Positions 51,955 to 62,538 of a stretch of DNA of 64,000 bases are shown here, piece after piece. Source of the stretch: Serpula lacrymans var. lacrymans S7.9 (taxonomy: Eukaryota; Basidiomycota; Agaricomycetes; Boletales; Serpulaceae); the NCBI RefSeq assembly GCF_000218685.1, contig NW_006763304.1:987269-1051268 (forward strand), read 5' to 3'. Numbering within the stretch: the first letter of the stretch is position 1; every line of letters begins with the position of its first letter. Below the pieces are notes generated by a model that had not been told where the DNA came from, made no database searches, and saw only the letters and a list, made by a program, of their open reading frames with translations. The position numbers and the translations under genes are program-made.

Positions 51955-54900
51955 TCAATTTTCCTGCTCCTCACTTCCACCGCTTTCTTCATCTTCATCT
52001 TCGTCAATATCGTCCTCTTGATCACTCACCACGCGCTTCTCCCGCTCTTTTTGGTATTCATATCCCACAAAGTTCATCACACTTGAAAAAAAAGCGCATT
52101 AATGCACAAGTAATACAACAGGGAGAAAAGCAAAAGCAAAGAAAAAACTCACTAGATAGTACCATCCGCACACCCCACCACCACCTCCTCATGGCTCAAC
52201 TGCATCGACATCGGATTCTTCTCCGGAGTCGCCAGCCCCGCAAACTTGGCGGGCAGCGCCCCAAGCAGTCCTTTCGTATTCCCGCCACCGGCACCTACAT
52301 TCGCCAGTGCAGCCCACGCACCACTCAACTGTACGATATCCGTGTCGATATCCACAGAAGGAGGAGAGACCGGTCCGAGGTTCAAGCCGCCTTCACTTCC
52401 TTCATCCTCACCATCTTCATCTTCATCCTCGTCGGCGTCGCGTATACTCTGCTTGTCTTGGTGCGTAGACATCAAAATCTATCAGTGGACCAACAAACGC
52501 CCATCACCATCAGTCCCTACACTGAAGCCAAGGCAAGAACAAAAGAAAAAAGAAAACCCACCCTCCGATCAGCCCCCGCCCTCGAACTAAACCTCGTCGC
52601 CGTCACCACCCGCCTCTTCCTCGGGTCCACCGCACCAACCGCCACATCTGGCGTCTCCACCAACGCCACCAGCTTCGGCGGAGCCGTCAAAATCGCAGCA
52701 CGGCCATACCTCACAGCAAACGGCGATCCCATCAACGGCGTACCCGCCCCAGCCCTAACAGAAGTCGGCGTCGGCAGCCCACTCAGTCCAAACGCGCTCC
52801 TCCGCCCACTAGGCGTGCCAGCGCGCGGTGAGGGGCTGAGGGGCGTCCCAGGCGTCAGAGGGCTTGCAAGGCTTGCCCTTCCTCCTCTATCGAGCGAGCT
52901 CCGTCCTACAGCGGAACCGTTGCCCGACGTGGTAGAGACGGCGAGCGATTGGCGACGTTGAGGCGTCGTGGTAGAGGTGATAGAGCTTGAGGTGATGCTC
53001 CGCGCGAGAGAAGAGGATGTCGTGGAACGAGCAAGGGTGGAAGAGGTGCGAGTACGTGGTTGGAGAGGCGTTGGCCCTGGTGGTGCGGGACTCGCCTCGC
53101 CTCCGTTGGCGCTCGCGGCACCGGGAGCGAGTTTGGTATCTTGCTCGGTCCACTGAAGATGCAAAATCACGGATTTCGTGGCACACTTTACGAACCCGAG
53201 TCAGCAAACGAGTACCAGTAGATTTAACACGAAGAAGGATAAACGTACCGTCATCTGCGTCCCCTTCGCTGCAAACCATCTACCGCACACAGTGAGTTCA
53301 TCCGTCACGTCGTCGTTCCAGTAAAAGAAGGGGGACTCACTGTAGCATATTATTCGGTGCGGCGCCCACATTGAACAACTTGGCGTTGAGCACAGGATCG
53401 CCGCCTCCAAGCTCCGAGAGCTTAAACTGCGAAACCATCTCTCTGCGCTCTACACAATAATAAGGTAGATAAAATCAGCATCAGCTCAGCATTAACATCA
53501 GCTACAACAAGCCTCGACGCCCCCCACACGAGCCCAAGATCCCCCGAATCAATCCACCAAATCCCCCCAACCCAGCCCAACGATCGACCGAACCTAATTT
53601 TTTTTATTAAAAAAAAGACACTCACTAATCGAAAACACCCTCACGATCCCATCAATCGTCACGCTAACCACCCTCTCCCCTTCCCCTCCTGCGACACCCC
53701 CGTCTCCCTGTATGATCTGTACCCCAATATTGATCGTCGTCTGCTGTCCAAACCGCACAATCTTCGTCCCCGCCCTCCAATCCCAGCACACCAGCGCCTT
53801 GTCGGCACCGGCGGAGACGAGGTTCTTGGAGGAGAGGGCGACGGCGCGGATGCCGTTCAGGTGGCCGGCGAGCTGTTGGAGAGGCGTGAAGGTGAGGGAG
53901 GAGTAGAGGTGGACGCGGCTGGAAGACGGGAGGTTAGCTATGTGAGTGAAGCAAGGGTGCGCGAGGGGGAAGGAAATATATCGATGCTCACCCGACATCA
54001 TGGAACCCGACAACAAACACCTCTTCCTCTGCGAGGAAATCAACACAACTCACAGGCTTCTTCACCTGTATGCATTTTTTCATCTCGCCAGTCTCTATAT
54101 CCCAGAACCGGATCGTCTCATCGTACGACCCACTGATCAGGCGTTTACCTGGACAAAACAACAGGCGAATCGTTAGCCAGCTGAACAACCCCATATTTAT
54201 ATACGCGACGCGAATGCTTATACTGCCTTCCACCTGACTCAACAACTCGCACGAGATCGAAATGTATCAGATCATCGATCCACTCCAATGGACGCCGAAG
54301 GACGAAAAATGCAGCGCTAAAACCATAGATAAACCAACACACTCACCTCTCAGCAACAACGTGGTGCAGAAATTCGAATGTCCATTCAAGAACCTAATAG
54401 TCTGCGGCAGTGCATGCCTGAAATTGGACTCGCGATGATGCAATGAGCGGTACAGCACTTCCCTATAATGATTTGCATTAGTCAATCAGTTTCTTTTTCA
54501 CTGACCCGCCAATTCAAGTTCGTTGGGATGAAGTTACCGGAAATAAGAATGCAAAATTCGGGAACACGAAAAAGCACATTCCGAACAGAGGAAATTTGAC
54601 TCACCACCCCTCAGGTCTTTCTGGCTTCTTGAGACCCACCGGATCATCCTTCGTGATCCGCAGACAGTGATAACGCCATAACGCAGGGTGATGCGTCAGT
54701 TCGGACCATTTCTTGCTCACCTATCATCAGGAGTTAGCTAGAGCTCAATTCCCCGGCTCGTCAAGTTTTGTAAAATTAAGAAAGCGACGGTTATATCAAT
54801 CAACCTCTGCGGCAAGAAAAAAAAGACCAAGAGCAACAAAGACTATCAAGATGTAATGAGATAGAATATCAAGCAGTAAAGCAACGAAATAAAAGGCATC

Positions 54901-56794
54901 AAACAAAGCAATGACTCACCACCCTGCATGCTCCTACCACTGAGCTCACCTCGAGCTCGCGCAGTATACGCACACCAAGCTCGGACGGGAGGTGAGAGAG
55001 AATGTCGAATGTGGACCGCAAGTATTTTTGAAGGAGAAGGATTTGGAGACGGATGTCTGTTGGGAGGAGGGCTGGTGGGGGAAGCAAAGGTTAGCGCGAG
55101 AAGATGTGCATCATCAAGGGCTGGACGTACATTCTAGAATGATGTGAATTCTACGATGCGAGGTAGGACGTCAGTATCGCTGGTAGATACGTTAGTAGAA
55201 GAAGACAACTGACAAACGCCCCTTCTTCTCTTTCCCCATCACCCTTACACATTTCTTGACGGCAGTCTCATCGAAAACTTTCAAAGCTTTGACCAAATCC
55301 AGGTCCTCGGCACCTTCTTCCTGGCCGATCTCATGTCCTCCGTTTGCCTTCCTACGCCCACCACACACGCAGTCATATCCGCCATCTGACGCGTCGCGAC
55401 TGTGGCTCTGTTGGGCCTGTTGAGATTTGAGGATGGCGACTTCAGCTTGAAGAGCGTGGAGCTGTGCGGCAGCGCTTGCTTGTGAGCGCTCGAGGAGACG
55501 TTTGAGAGCCGTTATTTTTGAGGTATGGAGGGTGAGAAGGGTTGCGAGGGCTTGGGTTATCTGCGGTGAAAGAAAAGGAGGTAAGAAATGCGATATACGC
55601 ATTAACGTTTGACGCAGAAAAGGAACAAGGTTGCACAGACCTCTTCATCTTCTGCGCTGTCGTTGATGTCTGTGACGATTTCAAAGTCATCGCCGTCTTC
55701 GTCCCATATAGCTGGGGGCATGAACGCGTCTAAAGATGATTGAGAGTCACGTGACAGCATAGGAGGAGGTGACTGTGAAAAAGACTATGAGAGTGTGATC
55801 TCGATGCGGGGGAGAGGCATACCTCGACGTGTTCGTCCGAGTTGAGGCTGATGGAACGACCGCGTGCAGCTAGTGAGTTTGAGAGGAGGGCGACCTGTTC
55901 TGTGCGCATATTTATATTTGGGGAACGGTGGGTGCGGTGGGTGAGAGGAGATTGGTGAGTGCGGGCAAGGACGGAGGCGCCTGAGCCGGTGCGTGACTTC
56001 TGGATCTTTTCTGCTGAGGCACGAATGGCTGGGGAGTGGTTTGGGGGAGTTGCGGTGCCGTGGGTGGTGTCAGCATTCGTGCTGTGATGGTTGGCATTGA
56101 TGTTTTGTGGAGAAACGAGGTTGATGGCTGATCTGGAAGTGATTTTTGCAGGGCTGGGAGAGGTGATGCTGACGCTGACGGGGGACTGGGTGGACTCTGT
56201 GGTTGTGCGTGGTGGAGTGCGGCTGACGTCTGACATCAAGCGGGTGCGGTGGGAAGAGGGAGAGTGCACAGACGAGACAGAGGTGGAGTAGAGCGAGCTG
56301 GTGCGGGCCAGACGACGCGTGCTCGCAACAGACGCGCTTGAGTTTGGGGACACAATCCCACTCGCGCTCGACTGTCGAGGGCCAGGCTGAGGGCGGCGGA
56401 CGGCGGCGGACGGCGAGTCGGTGCACATGGGGGCGGGGACGGCCGAGTGGACGGGGGCAGAGGAGCGGCGTGGGTTGGCAGACGACGACAGAAAGGGAAT
56501 AGACGACGAGAGCCGCTTGTTGGCAGACGACGGCAGCGGGACAGGCGTGGCGTTCGGCGACCGGGTGCGGGTGCGGACGCGACTCACGCTCAGTGCAGCA
56601 CTGGCATTACTCGCAGTGCTCTTTGCAGCCACCGACCGAGTCGTGCTCGCGGTGCTCGTGCTGTTGCTCGTGCGCATGACGTGGTTGGGTTTGATCGTCG
56701 TGACGTCACTCACCAACGATGCGTTCGACAGCGCGCGTGCTTTCGTCCTCGATGACGTCCTCGAAGACTGGCCGGTCGACGATGACACTGACAT
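51955..56794 (-). CDS. F-box / WD40 protein (SCF ubiquitin-ligase substrate receptor type)
   Basis: Such proteins join Skp1 through the F-box and bind substrates with the WD40 propeller. Fourteen exons, phases closing (3,522 bases, 1,173 aa): 55823..56794, 55641..55772, 55214..55560, 55131..55150, 54920..55071, 54605..54720, 54347..54462, 53992..54148, 53626..53918, 53341..53449, 53249..53279, 52562..53185, 52153..52478, 51955..52081. Ser/Thr-rich N-terminus (~325 aa); a coiled region ([20 protein letters not shown]); F-box [19 protein letters not shown] near 510; then [21 protein letters not shown] repeats follow: [54 protein letters not shown]. The C-terminus is again low-complexity, with an acidic tail. 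Exon 4 is 20 bases; the donor after exon 5 has two in-frame choices. First ATG used (56792-56794). Confidence 0.88.
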
Positions 56795-57425
56795 CGAACG
56801 AACGAGTGCTTTGGTCGTATGCGATAGCACCTCAACCTACTCAAAACTGCCAACCACGCGTCATTCCCACGCTCTGTGGCTTACCAAGACACGCATACAG
56901 TCAGTCGAGCATATAACCAACCCTTTCTCCATAGAACACCATGCGCTTTCTCCCACTCGCAGCATCTCTCCACTTCAACGTTTTCTGATTCTCTTATGAA
57001 TATTCCATGTCGACCAAACTTGATCGCTGTCTCTTCTTTCCGCCATCATTATTCTACCCCGGGCCATCAGTGATCGCGCTACTCTACCCTATCAGCAACG
57101 GCGCTCCAACCACTAGTCATCACTGCATTAATAGCTGTTTTCAGCTCTCACTATAAGCGCTACTGTCCAACGGGAGGCATACACAACACAGCTTATGCAA
57201 TGCAACCTACACCGTCCTCATTAGCCCTCATGCTACCAATATCTCCATACAAGCTTTGACAGCGTACGCTTCCAGCCCAACGTCTCTGTTTACATGGTGA
57301 TTTCAATGCTCGTTCTCAGCCTTTGATGCACTTCCGCGCCCATTAACGAGTTATTCAATTTTTTGGCTTTGCATCCTTCAGACGCAGTCTGAAACCCACT
57401 GAATGGGAAAGTCATTTTTCTCCTC
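56795..57425. repeat. Upstream region of the F-box gene, partly duplicated at 59575-59880
   Basis: ACGCGTCATTCCCACGCTC with GTGGC downstream (near 56857) recurs near 59584, followed by similar diverged text (TATAACCAACC / TATAGCCAACC; TCTGCCAGCATTACCCC-like). Both copies lie upstream of minus-strand genes. No coding sequence is seen here. Confidence 0.5.
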
Positions 57426-59465
57426 TCAGTCAACGTCTGTCCTTGTGAGGTGCTTGAACAGGTGTCGGTCATGCTCAGCTAATATCTTTCCGCCACGTTT
57501 CACCCCCTCATGCCAGCCCATCTCGTCTACCATGTTGATATCCGCGGGATAACGTACATCCCCCAACTTTCCACACCAATCGAAATCGACCAGCTTTATA
57601 GACGAGGTCCCACGGTACTTGTAGAGAATCACATTGGGGCTTCGCAACTCTCCAAAAACAAACCATGGAGCAGTTGGACAGCCTTTGCGAGCGCACTGAT
57701 CGCAGTTGCAGATAGTCCACCGACAACGCCAGTGGCAGACTCTCCCTTCACTAACTCTATCACCACAACGTACATCGCCACCTCGTTTGGTTTCCCCCAG
57801 TAAAATAACTTTGGCGCGAGGCCATCCTTCGCCAACAGTGCATGGGCCTCTATGCAGTAAGTGTCGGTGAACTTGACGACAACGTCCACCTCGTGGTCTT
57901 CGCCAGGTATATGTGTAGAGGCCATAAAAACGATCTTGTCCGAGTTTTGAGGATGAAGCCGATAACGGTATTTGAGCTGAATGTCGCCGTTGGAAAGATG
58001 GAATGAAGTCATATAGGGGAATAATGGTGAATTCATAGGAGTGGCGCGTGCAGAAGAAGCGAAACGACCCTTTAAAGTGTGCGATGGTTAGTTGGGAAGG
58101 GGGAAAAGACTGGAATAGTAGGCGTGCAAATCGGCAATGCCTTCTTTCAAAAGACGTAAGGCCCGAGCAACATTGTACACCTGGTTGTTTAATCTCGGAC
58201 CTCCACCAAGGTAGATGTTCTCCGTCAAACGTTGGGAAATGAAGCGATCTGTGAAAACGGCGCCAGAGATGGTCATGTTACACTCAGAAATCCCGACAAG
58301 GAACGAAGGACAACAAGAAACAGCCCGAAGTGGCCGATGCTGCAACCATCTCAGCTTGCCAGGCCAAACCAGAAGAATTCATCTCACCTGCTCTGCTGAA
58401 TAGAAACATACATAATCAGCCTCTGCCTGGTGGGTGGGATCACATCCACCATCTCCAAGTCCGTTTTTGAGCTCAGTGAAACACAGCGTGGCATCCGTTT
58501 CGCTGGTGTTCTTGTATATGACAACAGGCCGCATTGTGATCACACCATCGAGTTCCATCGCTGCGAGAATATCCTTATGAACGAAGTTGGCAAAGGAGTC
58601 CAAGCTTATTCTTCGTTCAAACTCAGTCGCGTAGAAATGAGCAGACTTGACAATAAAGTCGTATGCCAATCCCAGCTCCTCATCGCTAAAAGTGGAGGGG
58701 TCGATATCGGAGGCCATCCCCGTTCGAAATGTGGTGAATGCAAGATGATAGATCTCGATCCGAGGCGCCGTCAACTCGACGAGTCGTCCATTGTATATGG
58801 CATCAAGCTCGCTTTCTTTCTACTTCAAACAAAGAACTGAATTCCTCGCGCCTGTAGAAGGTGAGTCGCGCGTGAAAGCTGCCCGAACGACCGTCTCTCG
58901 ATCTATACAACTGTTACAGGTATATAGGTGTTTCAGCAGATCTAGACTCACCAAAGATTTGTGTCTCCTCGATAGAGTCAAGGGCACGACGTGGCTCCCG
59001 GGGGTCTATGAGAGGAAGTTGATCAAGCGAAGAAACGACACCACGAAAAGGGAGACGTACAGAATACCACTAACACTCGCCCCTCCTCACTATGTCCACG
59101 CCTGACTTTCTCACCTGAAAACCGGCGGATTACCTTTTCCCTGAAGAAGGTCTCGTCAAGGTCCCCCAGAAATTCCGTGATCCCGTTTATACTACAGTCT
59201 GTCATATCGGGAATGGGGTGGAGAAGCTGTAGGGGTGTCAGTCACATCGAGAGCAACACAGCTGCTTATGATAACGTTCCTCATACACAACAATATGAAT
59301 TTCTTTAGTTAGGTCCGTTTCGAACCGTGGAGAGCGAATATAGGTTTTGGCAGCCTGCTCCAGCTCGAGGAAAGTGTCGTCCTTGGAAAGGCTTTGATAA
59401 AACCCTTTTGAGACGATATCCGGACCTAAAGACTTATGCTCGGCCAAGATGTAATAGAGTTCCAT
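57426..59465 (-). pseudogene. Fungal kinase-like protein (FunK1-like), decayed
   Basis: Exons: 59289..59465, 59115..59226, 58952..59005, 58388..58815, one starting near 58326, and one from about 58069 to 57426. Readable parts: MELYYILAEHKSLGP; ELTAPRIEIYHLAF; VYNVARALRLLKEGIADLHA; VDVVVKFTDTYCIEAHALLA; GLAPKLFYWGKP; then ELRSPNVI and KLVDFDWCGKLGDVRYP, the analogues of the catalytic and metal loops. Defects: a phase mismatch at the 58069 junction; a lost base near 57668 (HG-FVFG); and Glu where the catalytic-loop Asp of the family (GDLR) is expected. The donor of exon 1 is uncertain. Family placement is by recalled motifs. Confidence 0.6.
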
Positions 59466-60591
59466 GGCGGGTGTGAGTTAGTCTCCTTTAGCCGACCCCG
59501 ACCAAAACAAGGATAGTACGACTGGAATTCGAACGACCGAGTGCAAAACTTTCAAAGGTCGTGTTCAGATAGACAGGGGCAACTACGCGTCATTCCCACG
59601 CTCGGTGGCATCAACGCGATCACTCCCAAAACATATTCATATCCAGTTTTGAGCTTGCATCCAGGTTATATAGCCAACCATAGCTCCATAAAACAGTACG
59701 CCATTACTCCGCCCATAGATCACTGTCGTGACTCTCGTTCACAACCACGAATATCGATATCTGGTGCACATGCCTAGTCACTGTGTCTCTACTACTTTCT
59801 GCCAGCATTACCCCGCCTGAACGATCGACGACCACCCTACCACTACGTTATCACTCGAACCGCCAGTCGTCACCGCGTCACCCACGCCATCATGATTCTT
59901 ACAGCTGGTCACTAGTGTGCTGCCAATGCATAGCTTACCCCCTCAACACCTTTCCTTTATAATAACAATCTGCCCTTTAAACCAGAGCATCACCGTATGT
60001 TTTTACCATAAAAAGATAGTGCACATACATATTTGGGAAGTGTTCCTGGAACATTCCTTGATGGATTGATGGGGAGGCTCACAGCAAGATCTGTCAGAGG
60101 CTCTCACAGAGTGTGTAAAGAGGGTCAAAATTTATGTTTTTTTTATAACATTAATTATAGTGTTTAGGAGGTGTTATTTACATATGGATGTGCAAGTGCT
60201 TGAAATAATTATTGTAGAAGAAAAAATATATTGGGAATTTGGGGGAACCCTCTGGAGAGAGGGTGGTCTTACAGATGGGTTATTGCTAACATAAAAACCC
60301 TGTCTGTAAGACCCTGGGAACCTCTTGAAAGTGCTGCCAAGGGTGTCCACAGGCACTTCCCTCGCCTTGTCTTTGATGGGACGCGGGAGAAGACATTTAT
60401 GTTGACTGGGTATATTTTTAGAGGAGAAGGATCAGAATGCAGAGTGATACTAGAATGGCCAGTGAGGTTTGAATGGATTTAAGAAAATCAGGGAGGAGAA
60501 ATGGGGCTGAATGCAGCAGGAGGACACAGAAAGTCAGAACAGCCATGGTGGTATGAAGCGGACTCGGAGGACAAGAGGCATTTACTGACGG
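59466..60591. other. Intergenic region with diverged promoter-like duplication
   Basis: 59575-59880 resembles 56850-57130. From about 60000 on the sequence is AT-rich. The pair CTTACAGA (60269) and TCTGTAAG (60303), with surrounding GGGAACC words, forms a weak inverted repeat. No gene supported. Confidence 0.4.
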
Positions 60592-60596
60592 ACATT

Positions 60597-62412
60597 GTCG
60601 ATGATGAGAACTGTTGTTAGAAAACCACACACAAAACAAACTAACACACAATCCTCCCAGATTCCACGGAACTTGTTTATGGGCTTTGCCTCCTAGAACA
60701 GTGGAGTGGTCTGGTTGTTCGTGGGGTGGTACGTATAAAGATCCTTCAAAGTAAAACCCAGTGGTGTATGAGTGTGGGTTTTGAGGAGGAGGGATAGTTG
60801 AATTTATAGAAAGATAGGGGGTTTGTGGCGAGTATAGATGAGCACTACCTTGCTAATCGTAGCACAAGGTAGGTTTGAGAACAACGAGGATGACGAGGTG
60901 ACGAGGTTCCCAGTGATAGCAGGCTCCTGATGCACAAACTGTAGTGCTCAGAAGGACTCTAATCGAAGGGGATGACAATCACTTTCAAAAGTGACGAGTG
61001 ACGATGACAGCAGTTAACAGTGGTAGAAGTGGGAAGTGTTGTGACCACACTGGATCACAAGTAGCAGTAAGAAGTGGACTTAAGATTAGAGAAGAAGTCT
61101 GGAATCGAGTTCTTGTTTTTTTTTTACAAGGTAAAATACAGGGGTTTATATAGTAAAAGAGAAGTAGGCTATGCACAGTATAGCTGTGCAAAAAGAATGA
61201 GAAAGAATATGAAGGAAGGAATGTACGCTGACGAATCCTGCGTAGGTAGTACAGGATAAGATTGTCAAAAAAAGAAAAGAAAGGGATAGAACAATAAATG
61301 CTGTGAGTAATATCACAGGTTTGTACAGCCATAAAGTAAAGTCCAATAGCAAAAAGAGAGCAGGAAAATCATGATGTCATGGGAAGATGCAGTAAAAAAA
61401 GAGCAAGGCAAAACACTATCAGTATCAACACAGTTCCTTTATTGTCAGTCAGGCATTCTAAAAAAATATGTGTCCATAAAAATGATTCAAAAATCAAAAA
61501 TAATCGCACTGTAAATGAATGTTCTGCTGAAAAAAAAGAAACTGGAGCCACCGGTCCACCACCTAGTCCAAATCTGACAGTTCCATGGCCTTACCAATGG
61601 ACTGGTTGTGTTGGACCACCTGATCAAATGAGGGAGGGAGAGGAGTAGTTCCAATTTGGAACAAGTGAGTCCCAGGCAGCGTGTGGTAGGTGTAGCTGTA
61701 GCGAAGACGATGGACAAATGATAAGTGTACCCAAGTGAATGGGACAGCGATGAACATGGGCAACGCAAGGGGATGAACCTTCTCCAGCTCAAAAATTACC
61801 CACCCACGCTCCAACCAGGCAAGACGAGCGACCGATGTTTTGATAGTATATGATGGCAGATCGACGTCATGAAGATGGACCTGTTGCCCTATTTGGACCG
61901 GCCGCCGGGGCTTTGCTGATATCAGCAGTGGCACGTGGTAGTCAACGGATCGGCGACGGAAGCGGATAGGAAGTGGTGACATCAGAAATGGTGGGGGTGC
62001 AAAGAAGATGAGGAGGAGGAGGGTGGAGGTGACGAGGAGGTGAACTAAAATGGGGACCCAGAAACGACCGTCGGGTGAGAATAAAAAGGAGAGGAAGGGG
62101 CCCATGGTGGGGCTAGGCAAAGGAAGGGGAGTAAGGGAAACGACAAAAGCAAGGGCGCAATGCAATGTGTAGCCAGTGGCGACGCGAAAATTTGCCAAAA
62201 TGCCGAAATGCGGAAAGTACCGGATGGAAAAGCAAAGGTGAGCGTGACTGGATTGCCTAATAGAGGTGGTGCTGATCAGCCACAAGTTCAAAAAGGGCAA
62301 TATTAATTACTATTCCACGTGGCACTGTGCCTGTGTGGCGCAAAGGCGAGTCTTTTTGAATATTCGCTTCGTTATTGACACCTGTCCATGCTACCAATCA
62401 ACTTTGGTGCAT
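60597..62412 (-). repeat. Copy 2 of the 1.8 kb repeat unit (possible long LTR)
   Basis: Matches copy 1 at 11919-13312 but is longer by about 0.4 kb. GACAT lies at 60592-60596 and 62413-62417. On the minus strand it starts 126 bases after the stop of a gypsy pol gene and ends ...CATCGACA, so it could be that element's 3' LTR. Against this, no clear polypurine tract precedes it, and the flanking GACAT pair would instead suggest an independent insertion. Confidence 0.65.
61563..62105 (-). CDS. Hypothetical membrane-associated protein inside the repeat unit
   Basis: 180 aa from the first ATG (62103-62105); the frame is open further upstream to 62300 without ATG. One likely membrane segment (FWVPILVHLLVTSTLLLLIF) is followed by a basic region (RFRRRSVDYHVPLL) and SVARLAWLERGWVIFELE. 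In copy 1 this region is deleted and out of frame, so the protein is not needed for repeat spread. Family not recognised; sense is the same as the neighbouring pol gene. Confidence 0.35.
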   Translation of the reverse strand: MGPFLSFLFSPDGRFWVPILVHLLVTSTLLLLIFFAPPPFLMSPLPIRFRRRSVDYHVPLLISAKPRRPVQIGQQVHLHDVDLPSYTIKTSVARLAWLERGWVIFELEKVHPLALPMFIAVPFTWVHLSFVHRLRYSYTYHTLPGTHLFQIGTTPLPPSFDQVVQHNQSIGKAMELSDLD

Positions 62413-62538
62413 GACATCCACGGACAACTTGAAATTGCAACTGTCCCCAGTTGCTTCCATAAAGGTAGGGTCATAGGGAATGAAACATGGCAACACATTG
62501 AAGGGTCATGTCAGCATAAAATTCGTTCAGGTAAGTCA

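Noticed and set aside
51783..52961. 392-codon plus-strand frame
   Set aside because: Antisense to the 3' exons of the F-box gene, which have domain evidence and closing phases.
56421..56999. 192-codon plus-strand frame
   Set aside because: Antisense of the Ser-rich first exon of the F-box gene.
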